This document shows, piece after piece, positions 1-5,298 of a DNA stretch of 5,392 nucleotides. The position numbers and the translations under genes are program-made. This DNA is from Lentisphaeria bacterium (GTDB lineage Bacteria > Verrucomicrobiota > Lentisphaeria > Oligosphaerales > JAFGRS01), in NCBI GenBank assembly GCA_016935045.1, contig JAFGRS010000246.1, positions 1 to 5,392 of the forward strand. The letters run 5' to 3'. Each line of letters begins with the position of its first letter. Position 1 is the first letter of the stretch. Under the pieces are notes generated by a model, which ran no database searches, had not been told where the DNA came from, and saw nothing but the letters and a program-made list of their open reading frames with translations.

Positions 1-60
1 GGGACGCAGGGGACGGAGGGGACGCAGGGGACGGAGGGGACGGAGGGGACGTAGGGGAGA
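1..60. repeat. 9-bp tandem repeat, GGGACGNAG
   Basis: Six consecutive 9-bp units occupy 1-54 (GGGACGCAG, GGGACGGAG, GGGACGCAG, GGGACGGAG, GGGACGGAG, GGGACGTAG). A broken seventh starts at 55, and the core AGGGGAC recurs once more at 83-89. Units differ only at the seventh base. The array touches the window edge, so its true length is unknown. The period is a multiple of three, but no gene with a recognisable protein runs through it. It reads as an intergenic mini-satellite downstream of the operon. Confidence 0.9.
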
Positions 61-413
61 CACAGCGATCGCGGCAGTCTCCAGGGGACCCGGGCGATGC
101 CATGCCGCCCTGGCGGTCGAGTACCGACGCGCCGTCCTCTTCGGGGCTGTACGGATCTTGGGGTCACCGCGAGCACGGCATGAGCAAAACATGCCCCCCT
201 GATGACATGGAATGGCACTGCCATGGTCCCTTGATGTCGGTATTCGTCCAGAGGCCGAAGACGCCCGGTCCCTGCGGGATGGGGTGGCGGCGGGGCCCCG
301 CACACCCGGGCGGGCGGACCAAGACCGCTGCGGGTATTGGCGCCACCGGCCCGGGTGCACGCTGCCTCCGCCGCCGCACCCACCAGCGTGACCGTACTGC
401 AGAATCGGACCAC
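61..413. other. Intergenic region downstream of the operon, no gene seen
   Basis: This stretch lies between the tandem repeat and the stop codon of the last operon gene. Open frames crossing it on either strand are continuations of antisense shadows and resemble no known protein. Visible structure is limited to small dyads: GGAGAC at 56-61 facing GTCTCC at 77-82, with GCGATCGC at 65-72 in the loop; GGGCG at 92-96 facing CGCCC at 106-110; ATGGC/GCCAT at 212-224; and the perfect palindrome GCGGGGCCCCGC at 290-301. No tRNA, rRNA or insertion-sequence gene is apparent. Confidence 0.6.
353..390 (-). terminator. Possible 3' hairpin after the operon
   Basis: About 24 nt past the last stop codon of the operon, CACGCTG (358-364) is complementary to CAGCGTG (384-390) across a 19-nt loop. 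A competing pairing exists between GGGTGC (353-358) and GCACCC (376-381). There is no T-run after it on the minus strand, so it is not a standard intrinsic terminator. At best it is a 3'-end stabilising or Rho-assisted structure. Confidence 0.2.
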
Positions 414-1418
414 TCAGGCATGGGGGTCTCCGAAGAGGGTTTGGCCGAGGCGGATGACGTCGCGGATGTGGTCTTCTGTCGAGGGTGCGGCGCGGGGGCA
501 TGGGGGTGGTTCTGCCAGGCGTCCGAGGGGGCGGCCGCTTCGGGCGAACAGGACTCCGGCGGGCGAATCGGGTTGGGCGCGGCCGATGGGGACGGCCCCC
601 AGGGCGAGGAGTTCCGACTCTGCCGCGGGGGGCAGATCGGCGGGGATGGCGAAGAGCAGTTCGTATTCGCCTGCCCCTCCGAGGAGGAAGGTCTCGGCGG
701 GAATGCCTGCCTGTTGGGCGAACTCGGCGGTTTCCGGTGCCAGGGGGAGCGTGTCCAGGTCGATCCGGAGTTCGATTCCGGGGCTCTGCCGGTGCAGCAT
801 CCAGAGGGCATCGGCCAAGCCGCCGCTGGTGTCGATGCAGGCGGTTGCGAAGCGGCGGATCACGGCCGCGGTATCGCCGCGGAACTCGAATGGGGGGGTG
901 TGCCGGGTCTGGACCGCGGCCAGGTTGGCGTCGCCGAGGGGTCCGCTCACCCAGAGGATCTGTGGTGCGTCTGCCAGGCGGCGGGTGAGGGGCCGGCCGC
1001 CGGGGACGGGTCCCATGGCGCAGCCGGTGAAGCGCCAGTCCTCCGCGGTGGTTCCGAGGTCTCCGCCGAGGAGGCAGCACTCTGCGGCGTCGAGGATGGC
1101 GGTGAGGCCCTCCATGATGCCGTCGAAGACATCGGGCGCGGTATTCCGGGGGAGTGCCAGCGCCTGGAGCATGAAGCGTGGCTGGGCCCCGGCGGCCAGG
1201 AGATCGGCCAGGGTGGCGACGGCCAGGTTCCTGCCCAGGAGCACGGGGTCGTCCCGGCCGAAGAGGTCTTCCGCGGCGCTGAACTCGTCAATGCTGAGGG
1301 CCCAGAGGCCGCCGGACAGCTGCACCAGTTCGGCGTCGCACTCGAAGAGGGCGTTGCGCTGCCGCGGACTGCGGCGCAGGTTCCGGGTCAGGCGGCGGAT
1401 GAGGTCGTATTCGGTCAC
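414..1418 (-). CDS. ThiL-like kinase of the AIR-synthase superfamily, divergent
   Basis: 334 residues, close to the length of thiamine-monophosphate kinase (ThiL), whose fold and domain order it follows. The N-terminal half has the Asp at 44 in a stretch matching the ThiL 'TTD' strand, then LGRNLAVATLADLLAAGAQP (61-80), like ThiL 'ALAVNLSDLAAMGA'. GGD (118-120) and SGPLGDA (158-164) follow. The C-terminal half has DTSGGL (196-201), where ThiL has DISDGL, and GAGEYELLF (248-256), where ThiL has GGEDYELLF. Two acidic metal or nucleotide-binding positions are therefore changed, while the Asp residues at 44, 72 and 120 remain. ThiL itself phosphorylates thiamine phosphate to the diphosphate in the cytoplasm. 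Here the changes and the lack of thiamine genes nearby suggest another phosphorylated substrate or an ATP-dependent activation. The start is GTG, fixed by a strong GGAGG seven bases upstream and by the GTGA overlap with the previous stop. It is the last gene of the operon. The superfamily is sure; the reaction is not. Confidence 0.87.
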   Translation of the reverse strand: MTEYDLIRRLTRNLRRSPRQRNALFECDAELVQLSGGLWALSIDEFSAAEDLFGRDDPVLLGRNLAVATLADLLAAGAQPRFMLQALALPRNTAPDVFDGIMEGLTAILDAAECCLLGGDLGTTAEDWRFTGCAMGPVPGGRPLTRRLADAPQILWVSGPLGDANLAAVQTRHTPPFEFRGDTAAVIRRFATACIDTSGGLADALWMLHRQSPGIELRIDLDTLPLAPETAEFAQQAGIPAETFLLGGAGEYELLFAIPADLPPAAESELLALGAVPIGRAQPDSPAGVLFARSGRPLGRLAEPPPCPRAAPSTEDHIRDVIRLGQTLFGDPHA

Positions 1419-2332
1419 GGCGGATCCTCCGGGACGACGAGTTCGAGAGCGCGGGGGAGGACTTCGATTTCGGCGGGGAGCCACCCCCGCGGGTCCCCGT
1501 CGAACTCGATTTCGAGCGGCAGGGCACTGCGCAGAATCACCCGCGACCCGAAGCGCAGGGACACGCCGGGCGCCGAGGCAACGGAACCGGTGTAGAAGCA
1601 GGCCAGGTGCCTGGCCCCGCGCGGGAAACCGGACGCCGGGATGGCGAGCACCGCCAAGCGCCCGTCGCCGGGGTGAAGGTCCACGTTCGCGTGCAGACCC
1701 GAAGCCAGGAACGGGCTCTTGAGTACGGAGAGATTGGCGACCCGGGCAGGGAGGGGAGGCGTGCCGTCCACCTCGACACTCACTTCGGCGGCGCGCCGCG
1801 TCAGGAGCGCCCAGGCGGCCGCCAGCCCGGTGCCGGGCATATCCCCGAGGAAGGGGCGCAGCCGGTTGGCCAGGCGGGCCACGGCGGGGCCCAGGCCGAG
1901 GTTGAGGCCACACCCCGCGTGGGCTGTCCACGGTTCGCGCCGGGCGCCGTGACCGCGAATGCGGAGGACATCGACGCGCCGGGTGTGCCCGGCCAGCAGC
2001 GTCGCGAGCGCCTCCCGTGGGGTCACGGGGATGCCATGGAAGCGGCAGAAATCCGGGCTGGTGCCATTGTAGAGCACGCCCAGGCGCAGGTCCGTGCGTC
2101 CCGACTGCAGGACGCCGTCGAGGACGCGGCTGATGGTGCCGTCCCCGCCGACGGCGATCGCCATTTCCGCGTCGTTGGCGTCCCGGGCGAAGCGGAAGGC
2201 GTCGTCGGGGTGTTGGCTCACGGCCGTTCGCGGTGTCAGTCCGGCGTTTCGGAGGCCGTGTTCCCAGTCGTGCCAGAGGTGCCTGCCGCGGCCATGGCGG
2301 GAGCCGGGATTGAGGATGAGCACGGCCTTCAT
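1415..2332 (-). CDS. Diacylglycerol kinase-family lipid kinase
   Basis: 305 residues, the usual size of bacterial DagK/YegS-type lipid kinases, which transfer phosphate from ATP to a lipid hydroxyl at the inner membrane face. The N-terminal catalytic domain begins AVLILNPGSRHGRG (3-16), the family 'NPxSG' nucleotide-site region. It has the hallmark GGDGT at 62-66 and LGVLYNGTSPDFCRFHGIP (84-102) where classical members have LG..P.GTxNDFAR..GIP, so the usual Asn is Pro. The C-terminal beta-sandwich part includes HAGCGLNLGLG (138-148), PGDGRLAVLAI (221-231) and EFDGDP (276-281), equivalent to the family DGE motif near the end. The ATG overlaps the radical SAM stop as ATGA. No Shine-Dalgarno is visible (CACCCCCAGCACCACC precedes it), so translation probably depends on coupling. 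The substrate could be diacylglycerol, an isoprenoid alcohol or another lipid alcohol; context with a prenyltransferase favours an isoprenoid product, but this is inference. The family call is firm. Confidence 0.93.
   Translation of the reverse strand: MKAVLILNPGSRHGRGRHLWHDWEHGLRNAGLTPRTAVSQHPDDAFRFARDANDAEMAIAVGGDGTISRVLDGVLQSGRTDLRLGVLYNGTSPDFCRFHGIPVTPREALATLLAGHTRRVDVLRIRGHGARREPWTAHAGCGLNLGLGPAVARLANRLRPFLGDMPGTGLAAAWALLTRRAAEVSVEVDGTPPLPARVANLSVLKSPFLASGLHANVDLHPGDGRLAVLAIPASGFPRGARHLACFYTGSVASAPGVSLRFGSRVILRSALPLEIEFDGDPRGWLPAEIEVLPRALELVVPEDPP
1426..1430 (-). promoter_or_regulatory. Shine-Dalgarno GGAGG for the ThiL-like gene
   Basis: GGAGG on the minus strand lies seven bases before the GTG at 1418-1416, within the 3' end of the lipid kinase gene. 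It is the clearest ribosome site in the operon and decides the GTG start over the open frame that continues upstream. It gives this gene its own initiation signal in addition to coupling. Confidence 0.85.
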
Positions 2333-3639
2333 GGTGGTGCTGGGGGTGGCGTGGCGGGTGGACGGTAGATCCCCAGCCGTCGGTAGACGGGGGTGGGCCT
2401 GCCGCGGGTCCAGCCGGTCACCAGCTCCCGGCTGAGGGGCCAGGGCACGGGGGTCTGTTCCAGGCCATGGCGCCGGATGAACTCGTGGATCGCGGGTCCC
2501 TGCGTGCAGCACAGCCAGTCCACGCAAGGCTCCGGCAGGCAGGCCCGCATCCGTGCCAGGATGTCCGGGAAGGGTTCGTTCCGCACGTTGCCGAAGGACA
2601 CATTGAGGAACTCGCAGGGCTGCACTTCTCCGTGGGCGTTGATGTAGAAGCGGTCCACGGCGCCGGCGGTGCAGCCCAGCACCTTTTCGGCCTCTTCGAA
2701 GACCTGGGCGGCGAGGGAGGGGGCGTCTGGCCGGCGTCTGCCGTTGTAGAGGAGGTGCGCCTGGCGGACCTTGGCGATCAGGGCCGGGTCGGTCTGCATT
2801 TCCTCTGTGCGTCCGAGCCAGTTCCCGGCCGGTTTGGGGTGGATGAGCTGAACGTAGTCGCAGTCCAGTTCCCGGGCCAGATCCATGAGGCGATCGAGGC
2901 CATCGGCGCGGATCTCCTCCTCGGACAACACGCAGTTGATGGCGCTGGCGAAGCCGTGTCGGCGGCATTCCCGCAGGAACTCACAGGCGACCCCGTAGGA
3001 CCCCGGCACGCCGGTAAAGGCGTCGTGGCGGGAGGCATCCGGCGTGTGGATGGACACCATGAAACCAAAGACCCCCGCCTCCCGCAGCACCCGCAGCATT
3101 CCCTCCTCGACGTGGTCCCCGGACGAATTGACCCAGATTTCGGCGCGGGCATCGAGGGCCCGGACCAGGCTCAGCAGCCGCGGGAAGCGCAGGAAGGGTT
3201 CCCCGCCCTCGATGTCGAACAGGGCCACCCCGGCATCCACCACGGCCCGGGCGCTGCGCAGCAGGAGTTCCTGGTCGAGATCCGCGCCTGCGTCGCGGCG
3301 CTGGTAACAGTGTGGGCAGGCGTAGGTACAGGCCTTGGTGATGGAGAAGACGACGGTCGTGGGGCCGGCCGGCTGCCGCAGCAGCTTGCTTTCGAGGGCA
3401 TGGAAGAAGGCGGTGGAGGGATAGGCGGGGAGGTAGAGGTGGAGTTTCCAGGTTCGGCCGTTGCGGACGACCTTGTTGTGTCGGAAGACAAGGAGGAGTT
3501 GCAGGGCTTGCCGGAGGAAGCGCGTGTAGAGTCGGGGTCGTGCCAGGAGGGTGCGGTAGTGCCAGGGCACGTGCAGGAGGATGCGCAGGTAGATCCAGGC
3601 TTTGGCCCACCCGGTCAGAAAATGGCGTTGGCGGATCAT
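2329..3639 (-). CDS. Radical SAM protein with SPASM/twitch-like C-terminus
   Basis: 436 residues. The radical SAM core starts near residue 95 and carries the [4Fe-4S] motif C104-x3-C108-x2-C111 (CTYACPHC), which binds S-adenosylmethionine and makes the 5'-deoxyadenosyl radical, followed by the SAM-binding EGGEP motif at 144-148. After the core, C323-x13-G337-x4-C342 matches the opening of a SPASM/twitch domain, with further cysteines at 372, 377 and 378. The full seven-cysteine SPASM pattern is not present, so one auxiliary cluster is more likely than two. The first ~95 residues form a basic, aromatic-rich extension (WAKAWIYLRILLHVPWHYRT at 11-30) that could associate with the membrane. The C-terminal tail is proline-rich. 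The start chosen is the ATG whose ATGA overlaps the prenyltransferase stop; a frame open 19 codons further upstream lies inside the previous gene. Only a weak GGGA precedes it, so coupling is likely. The substrate is unknown; neighbours suggest a lipid, aromatic or isoprenoid molecule rather than a peptide, since no precursor peptide is seen. Confidence 0.94.
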   Translation of the reverse strand: MIRQRHFLTGWAKAWIYLRILLHVPWHYRTLLARPRLYTRFLRQALQLLLVFRHNKVVRNGRTWKLHLYLPAYPSTAFFHALESKLLRQPAGPTTVVFSITKACTYACPHCYQRRDAGADLDQELLLRSARAVVDAGVALFDIEGGEPFLRFPRLLSLVRALDARAEIWVNSSGDHVEEGMLRVLREAGVFGFMVSIHTPDASRHDAFTGVPGSYGVACEFLRECRRHGFASAINCVLSEEEIRADGLDRLMDLARELDCDYVQLIHPKPAGNWLGRTEEMQTDPALIAKVRQAHLLYNGRRRPDAPSLAAQVFEEAEKVLGCTAGAVDRFYINAHGEVQPCEFLNVSFGNVRNEPFPDILARMRACLPEPCVDWLCCTQGPAIHEFIRRHGLEQTPVPWPLSRELVTGWTRGRPTPVYRRLGIYRPPATPPPAPP

Positions 3640-4634
3640 GCGCGTGCGTCCCGATGCAGGCCGAAGAGGAACCCGATGAACACGTAACTGGCGCATAGCA
3701 GGTACAATGCCAACGTGCCATTGAAAATCGCGATGAGGGTGACCTGCCCGGCGACGCAGGCGCGAATGTTGGTCACCAGGCTGAAATAGGTCTCCTCGCC
3801 GGCGGGATAGCGGAAGTACCGCACCGCGGTCCAGAGCTGGAGGAAGAGGGTCATGACGCCGCAGAAGACGAAGTCGCGGGTGTAGAGGATGTCTTCGGCG
3901 GGGATCCAGTTGCGCTGCACGAAGACGAGGAAGAGGATGGTGGGCAGGAAGGCGCCGGCGATGCCGGCACAGCGGGCCAGTCGCAGGCCGTGGCGGACGA
4001 TGAAGGTGCGTCGTCCGGCGATGCGGTCTCCGGCGACATCCTTAAAATAGGTATAGTAGGTCATCAGTCCGTTGAGGACGGCGACGAGGATGAGGACACA
4101 GAGACGGTTGGAGGTGAAGAGGGGCGGGGGAGGCAGAGGCCCGGCGGCCAGAAACCCGTACACCGTGCACATGGCGATGGAGAGGCCGAACACGGCGTTG
4201 CCGGCGAGGGACCAGGCCTTGGCATACTCGTAGAGAACGTTGAGCAGGACCCCGGCGACCACCGGCAGGACCGCCCAGGGATTGAGCCGCCAGGACAGCA
4301 GGAGCACGGCTCCCAGGAGGGTGCCGGAGAGGCAGACGGCGGGGCGGAGGGGCAGTTCCCCGGTCACCATGGGTCGGTTGGGGGCATTGACGCGGTCCTC
4401 CGGCAGGCCCAGCCAGTCGTTGATGATCTGGTTCACCCCCCAGCTCAGGAAGAGCATCGTGAGAATCAGCAGCCTGCGCGGGGAGCCGCTCTGGTCCGGA
4501 CGGCAGAACTCGTAGAAGGAGACCCCGATCCAGCCCGCGATCCCGGTGATGAACGAGTAGTAGGGCCGCATCGAGCGGAGGTAGGCCCGGGCGAAACGAC
4601 CGATTCCCGGCCATGGGCTGTCTGCACGCTTCAC
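3636..4634 (-). CDS. UbiA-family prenyltransferase
   Basis: 332 residues from the GTG chosen here, typical of UbiA enzymes, which are integral membrane proteins that move a prenyl group from a prenyl diphosphate to an aromatic or polyol-phosphate acceptor. About eight or nine hydrophobic helices are visible between residues 25 and 325. The first motif, N72-D-W-L-G-L-P-E-D80 followed by VNAPNRPMVTGE (82-93), matches the family NDxxDxxxDxxNxPxRP loop, except that the middle Asp is Gly76. The second motif, YFKDVAGDRIAGRRT (196-210), keeps both aspartates (D199 and D203). It begins the operon; the next gene starts in its stop codon. The start is not certain. GTG at 4634 has GGGGAG ten bases upstream and adds a basic N-terminus before RSMRPYYSF; ATG at 4571 has no ribosome site; the frame upstream to 4826 looks non-coding. 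The acceptor cannot be deduced. Ubiquinone, menaquinone, chlorophyll and archaeal-type ether-lipid enzymes all belong to this family. Confidence 0.93.
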   Translation of the reverse strand: MKRADSPWPGIGRFARAYLRSMRPYYSFITGIAGWIGVSFYEFCRPDQSGSPRRLLILTMLFLSWGVNQIINDWLGLPEDRVNAPNRPMVTGELPLRPAVCLSGTLLGAVLLLSWRLNPWAVLPVVAGVLLNVLYEYAKAWSLAGNAVFGLSIAMCTVYGFLAAGPLPPPPLFTSNRLCVLILVAVLNGLMTYYTYFKDVAGDRIAGRRTFIVRHGLRLARCAGIAGAFLPTILFLVFVQRNWIPAEDILYTRDFVFCGVMTLFLQLWTAVRYFRYPAGEETYFSLVTNIRACVAGQVTLIAIFNGTLALYLLCASYVFIGFLFGLHRDARA

Positions 4635-4644
4635 CTGTGCGGCG

Positions 4645-4650
4645 CTCCCC
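4645..4650 (-). promoter_or_regulatory. Probable Shine-Dalgarno GGGGAG for the prenyltransferase
   Basis: GGGGAG on the minus strand sits ten bases before GTG 4634-4632. It is the only purine-rich ribosome-site candidate near a possible start; the sequence before ATG 4571 is pyrimidine-rich (CCTACCTCCGCTCG). Spacing is slightly long, so support is moderate. Confidence 0.5.
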
Positions 4651-4661
4651 GGGCTGCTGCC

Positions 4662-4722
4662 GCCGGGCGGAACTCCGTTTCCCAGGCGCGGGCGGCATCG
4701 CGCGCACCCGGGTTCCGCCGGC
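4662..4722 (-). promoter_or_regulatory. Strong hairpin in the operon leader
   Basis: GCCGGGCGGAAC (4662-4673) is complementary, with one bulged base, to GTTCCGCCGGC (4712-4722). The enclosed 38 bases contain a second G/C-rich pairing (GCGCG against CGCGC). The structure would form in the leader RNA about 28 nt upstream of the prenyltransferase start and just after a short ORF ends at 4727. It has no T-run, so it is not a plain terminator. It could be an RNA control element or simply a GC-rich dyad. Confidence 0.45.
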
Positions 4723-4726
4723 GAAC

Positions 4727-4783
4727 TCAGAGCCAGATGGCTTCCCGCAGCACGTGTTCGAACCAGGGATAGTCCCGTTCCAT
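4727..4783 (-). CDS. Short leader ORF, 18 codons, uncertain
   Basis: ATG to TGA encodes MERDYPWFEHVLREAIWL. The composition (charged, aromatic, amphipathic) looks more protein-like than the arginine/proline/alanine-rich shadow frames around it, with two Trp codons at 7 and 17. No Shine-Dalgarno precedes the ATG, and an in-frame stop lies a short distance upstream. It ends five bases before the leader hairpin. It could be a leader peptide, a remnant of a decayed gene, or chance. I do not recognise a family. Confidence 0.3.
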   Translation of the reverse strand: MERDYPWFEHVLREAIWL

Positions 4784-4900
4784 GGAGCACGGACCACGCG
4801 GCCCGTACCCGGCGCCCGCCTGTCATCGCCTACCCTAGCGGGCCGGACGTGGCCTTTCAACCCGCGCCCCCGGGCCTGCCCGTCGCCCCGGGTCGGACCT

Positions 4901-5047
4901 GTGCAAAATGTTGTTGATCAGTCTATTAGACGTTTTTACTGGGACTCTACAGGCTTTAAACCCTCATTTTGAACCGGCGTTTGGGGTCCCGATGGCAAGG
5001 CCATGCCAGGAAAGCACCCGTCCTGCCTCCCCGGACACGTTTTGCAC
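4901..5047. repeat. Short inverted repeat pair GTGCAAAA / TTTTGCAC
   Basis: GTGCAAAA at 4901-4908 faces TTTTGCAC at 5040-5047, extending to ten of eleven bases (GTGCAAAATGT against GTGCAAAACGT). The enclosed ~130 bases include the AT-rich patch. Such a layout could mark a small non-autonomous element, but no target-site duplication is evident and the match is short. Confidence 0.25.
4912..4975 (-). promoter_or_regulatory. AT-rich candidate promoter region for the operon
   Basis: This is the only AT-rich patch between the operon and the right edge. On the minus strand it includes TTTAAA, then 16 bases, then TAAAAA (each four of six to sigma-70 consensus). TCTAAT (4930-4925, five of six to the -10) lies further on but lacks a good -35. 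The perfect dyad GTCTATTAGAC (4921-4931) overlaps the -10-like sequence and could be an operator half-site pair. All matches are weak. Position is the main argument, and it would imply a leader of nearly 300 nt. Confidence 0.28.
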
Positions 5048-5197
5048 CGTGCCGGAGTCCTGACTGCAATGGCGCCGCTGGCATGCCAGCGGTGGATCCA
5101 CCCCCTTGGCCAAGCCACGACCATGCTCTCTGACACACCTGCCCCTTGATAGGCTGGAAACGGGCTAAGGGTCCGCACGGAAATAACTTCCCATTTT
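4981..5197. other. Intergenic region, no gene seen
   Basis: Only small open frames occur here, none with a ribosome site or recognisable protein. It contains the small dyad ATGGC-AAG-GCCAT (4992-5004) and the 18-bp palindrome listed separately. No RNA gene can be recognised. Confidence 0.55.
5075..5092. repeat. Perfect 18-bp palindrome
   Basis: CCGCTGGCATGCCAGCGG equals its own reverse complement across all 18 bases. Without a loop it is more suited to a dimeric protein site than to an RNA hairpin. It lies about 440 bp upstream of the operon start, beyond the putative promoter, with no gene to its right in the window. Confidence 0.7.
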
Positions 5198-5298
5198 GGC
5201 GAGGCGCCGCATGGTCATCCGCAAGGCACGAGGAGGGCGCATACCCTAAGGCATGGTACCGAAGAGGTACGCAGCGGATGGCCGTGCGCCGCCTCGCC
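5198..5298. repeat. Large inverted repeat, 25-bp arms
   Basis: The arm at 5198-5222 (begins GGCGAGGCG, ends CATCCGC) matches the reverse complement of the arm at 5274-5298 (begins GCGGATGG, ends CCTCGCC) at 22 of 25 bases. The 51-base interior carries its own small hairpin, GTACC-GAAGA-GGTAC (5256-5270). Immediately after, GCCC-CGAA-GGGC (5296-5307) forms another. The layout resembles interspersed palindromic (REP/BIME-like) elements of proteobacterial genomes; identity with a named family is not established. Confidence 0.7.

Noticed and set aside
1..60. CRISPR array
   Set aside because: Units are 9 bp and directly abutting, with no spacers.
65..72. GCGATCGC, the cyanobacterial HIP1 octamer
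   Set aside because: Seen only once here and expected by chance in GC-rich DNA; not evidence for a cyanobacterium.
102..1595. 497-codon plus-strand open frame, and the overlapping 337-1722 frame
   Set aside because: Both are antisense to the ThiL-like and lipid kinase genes, have low-complexity Gly/Ala/Arg composition and no recognisable motif. The minus-strand proteins carry clear family motifs.
1607..2368. 253-codon plus-strand open frame
   Set aside because: Antisense shadow of the lipid kinase gene, with no domain and skewed composition typical of GC-rich shadows.
2467..3687. 406-codon plus-strand open frame
   Set aside because: Antisense shadow of the radical SAM gene, which has the CxxxCxxC and GGEP motifs.
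3640..3696. Radical SAM start at ATG 3696
   Set aside because: It would add 19 arginine-rich residues read out of frame through the UbiA 3' end. The ATGA overlap start at 3639 matches the pattern at the other junctions.
4750..4770. GTTCGAACC resembling a tRNA T-loop
   Set aside because: The flanking bases do not form a five-pair T-stem, and no anticodon or acceptor stem can be found on either strand.
3990..4772. 260-codon plus-strand open frame
   Set aside because: Antisense to the UbiA gene, Gly/Glu/Arg-rich, no motif.
4635..4826. N-terminal extension of the prenyltransferase to ATG 4826
   Set aside because: The extra 64 residues are Gly/Pro/Arg-rich, have no family counterpart, overlap the leader hairpin, and lack a ribosome site; GTG 4634 has one.
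4921..4938. Intrinsic terminator on the plus strand (GTCTATTAGAC followed by GTTTTT)
   Set aside because: The stem would be only four pairs with a three-base loop, AT-rich, and no plus-strand gene precedes it.
4992..5063. 23-codon plus-strand ORF
   Set aside because: No Shine-Dalgarno, no protein-like features, overlaps a small dyad.
4936..5178. 80-codon minus-strand frame with a few Cys residues
   Set aside because: No ribosome site and no recognisable family; it runs through the palindrome and the AT-rich patch, so it is probably chance.
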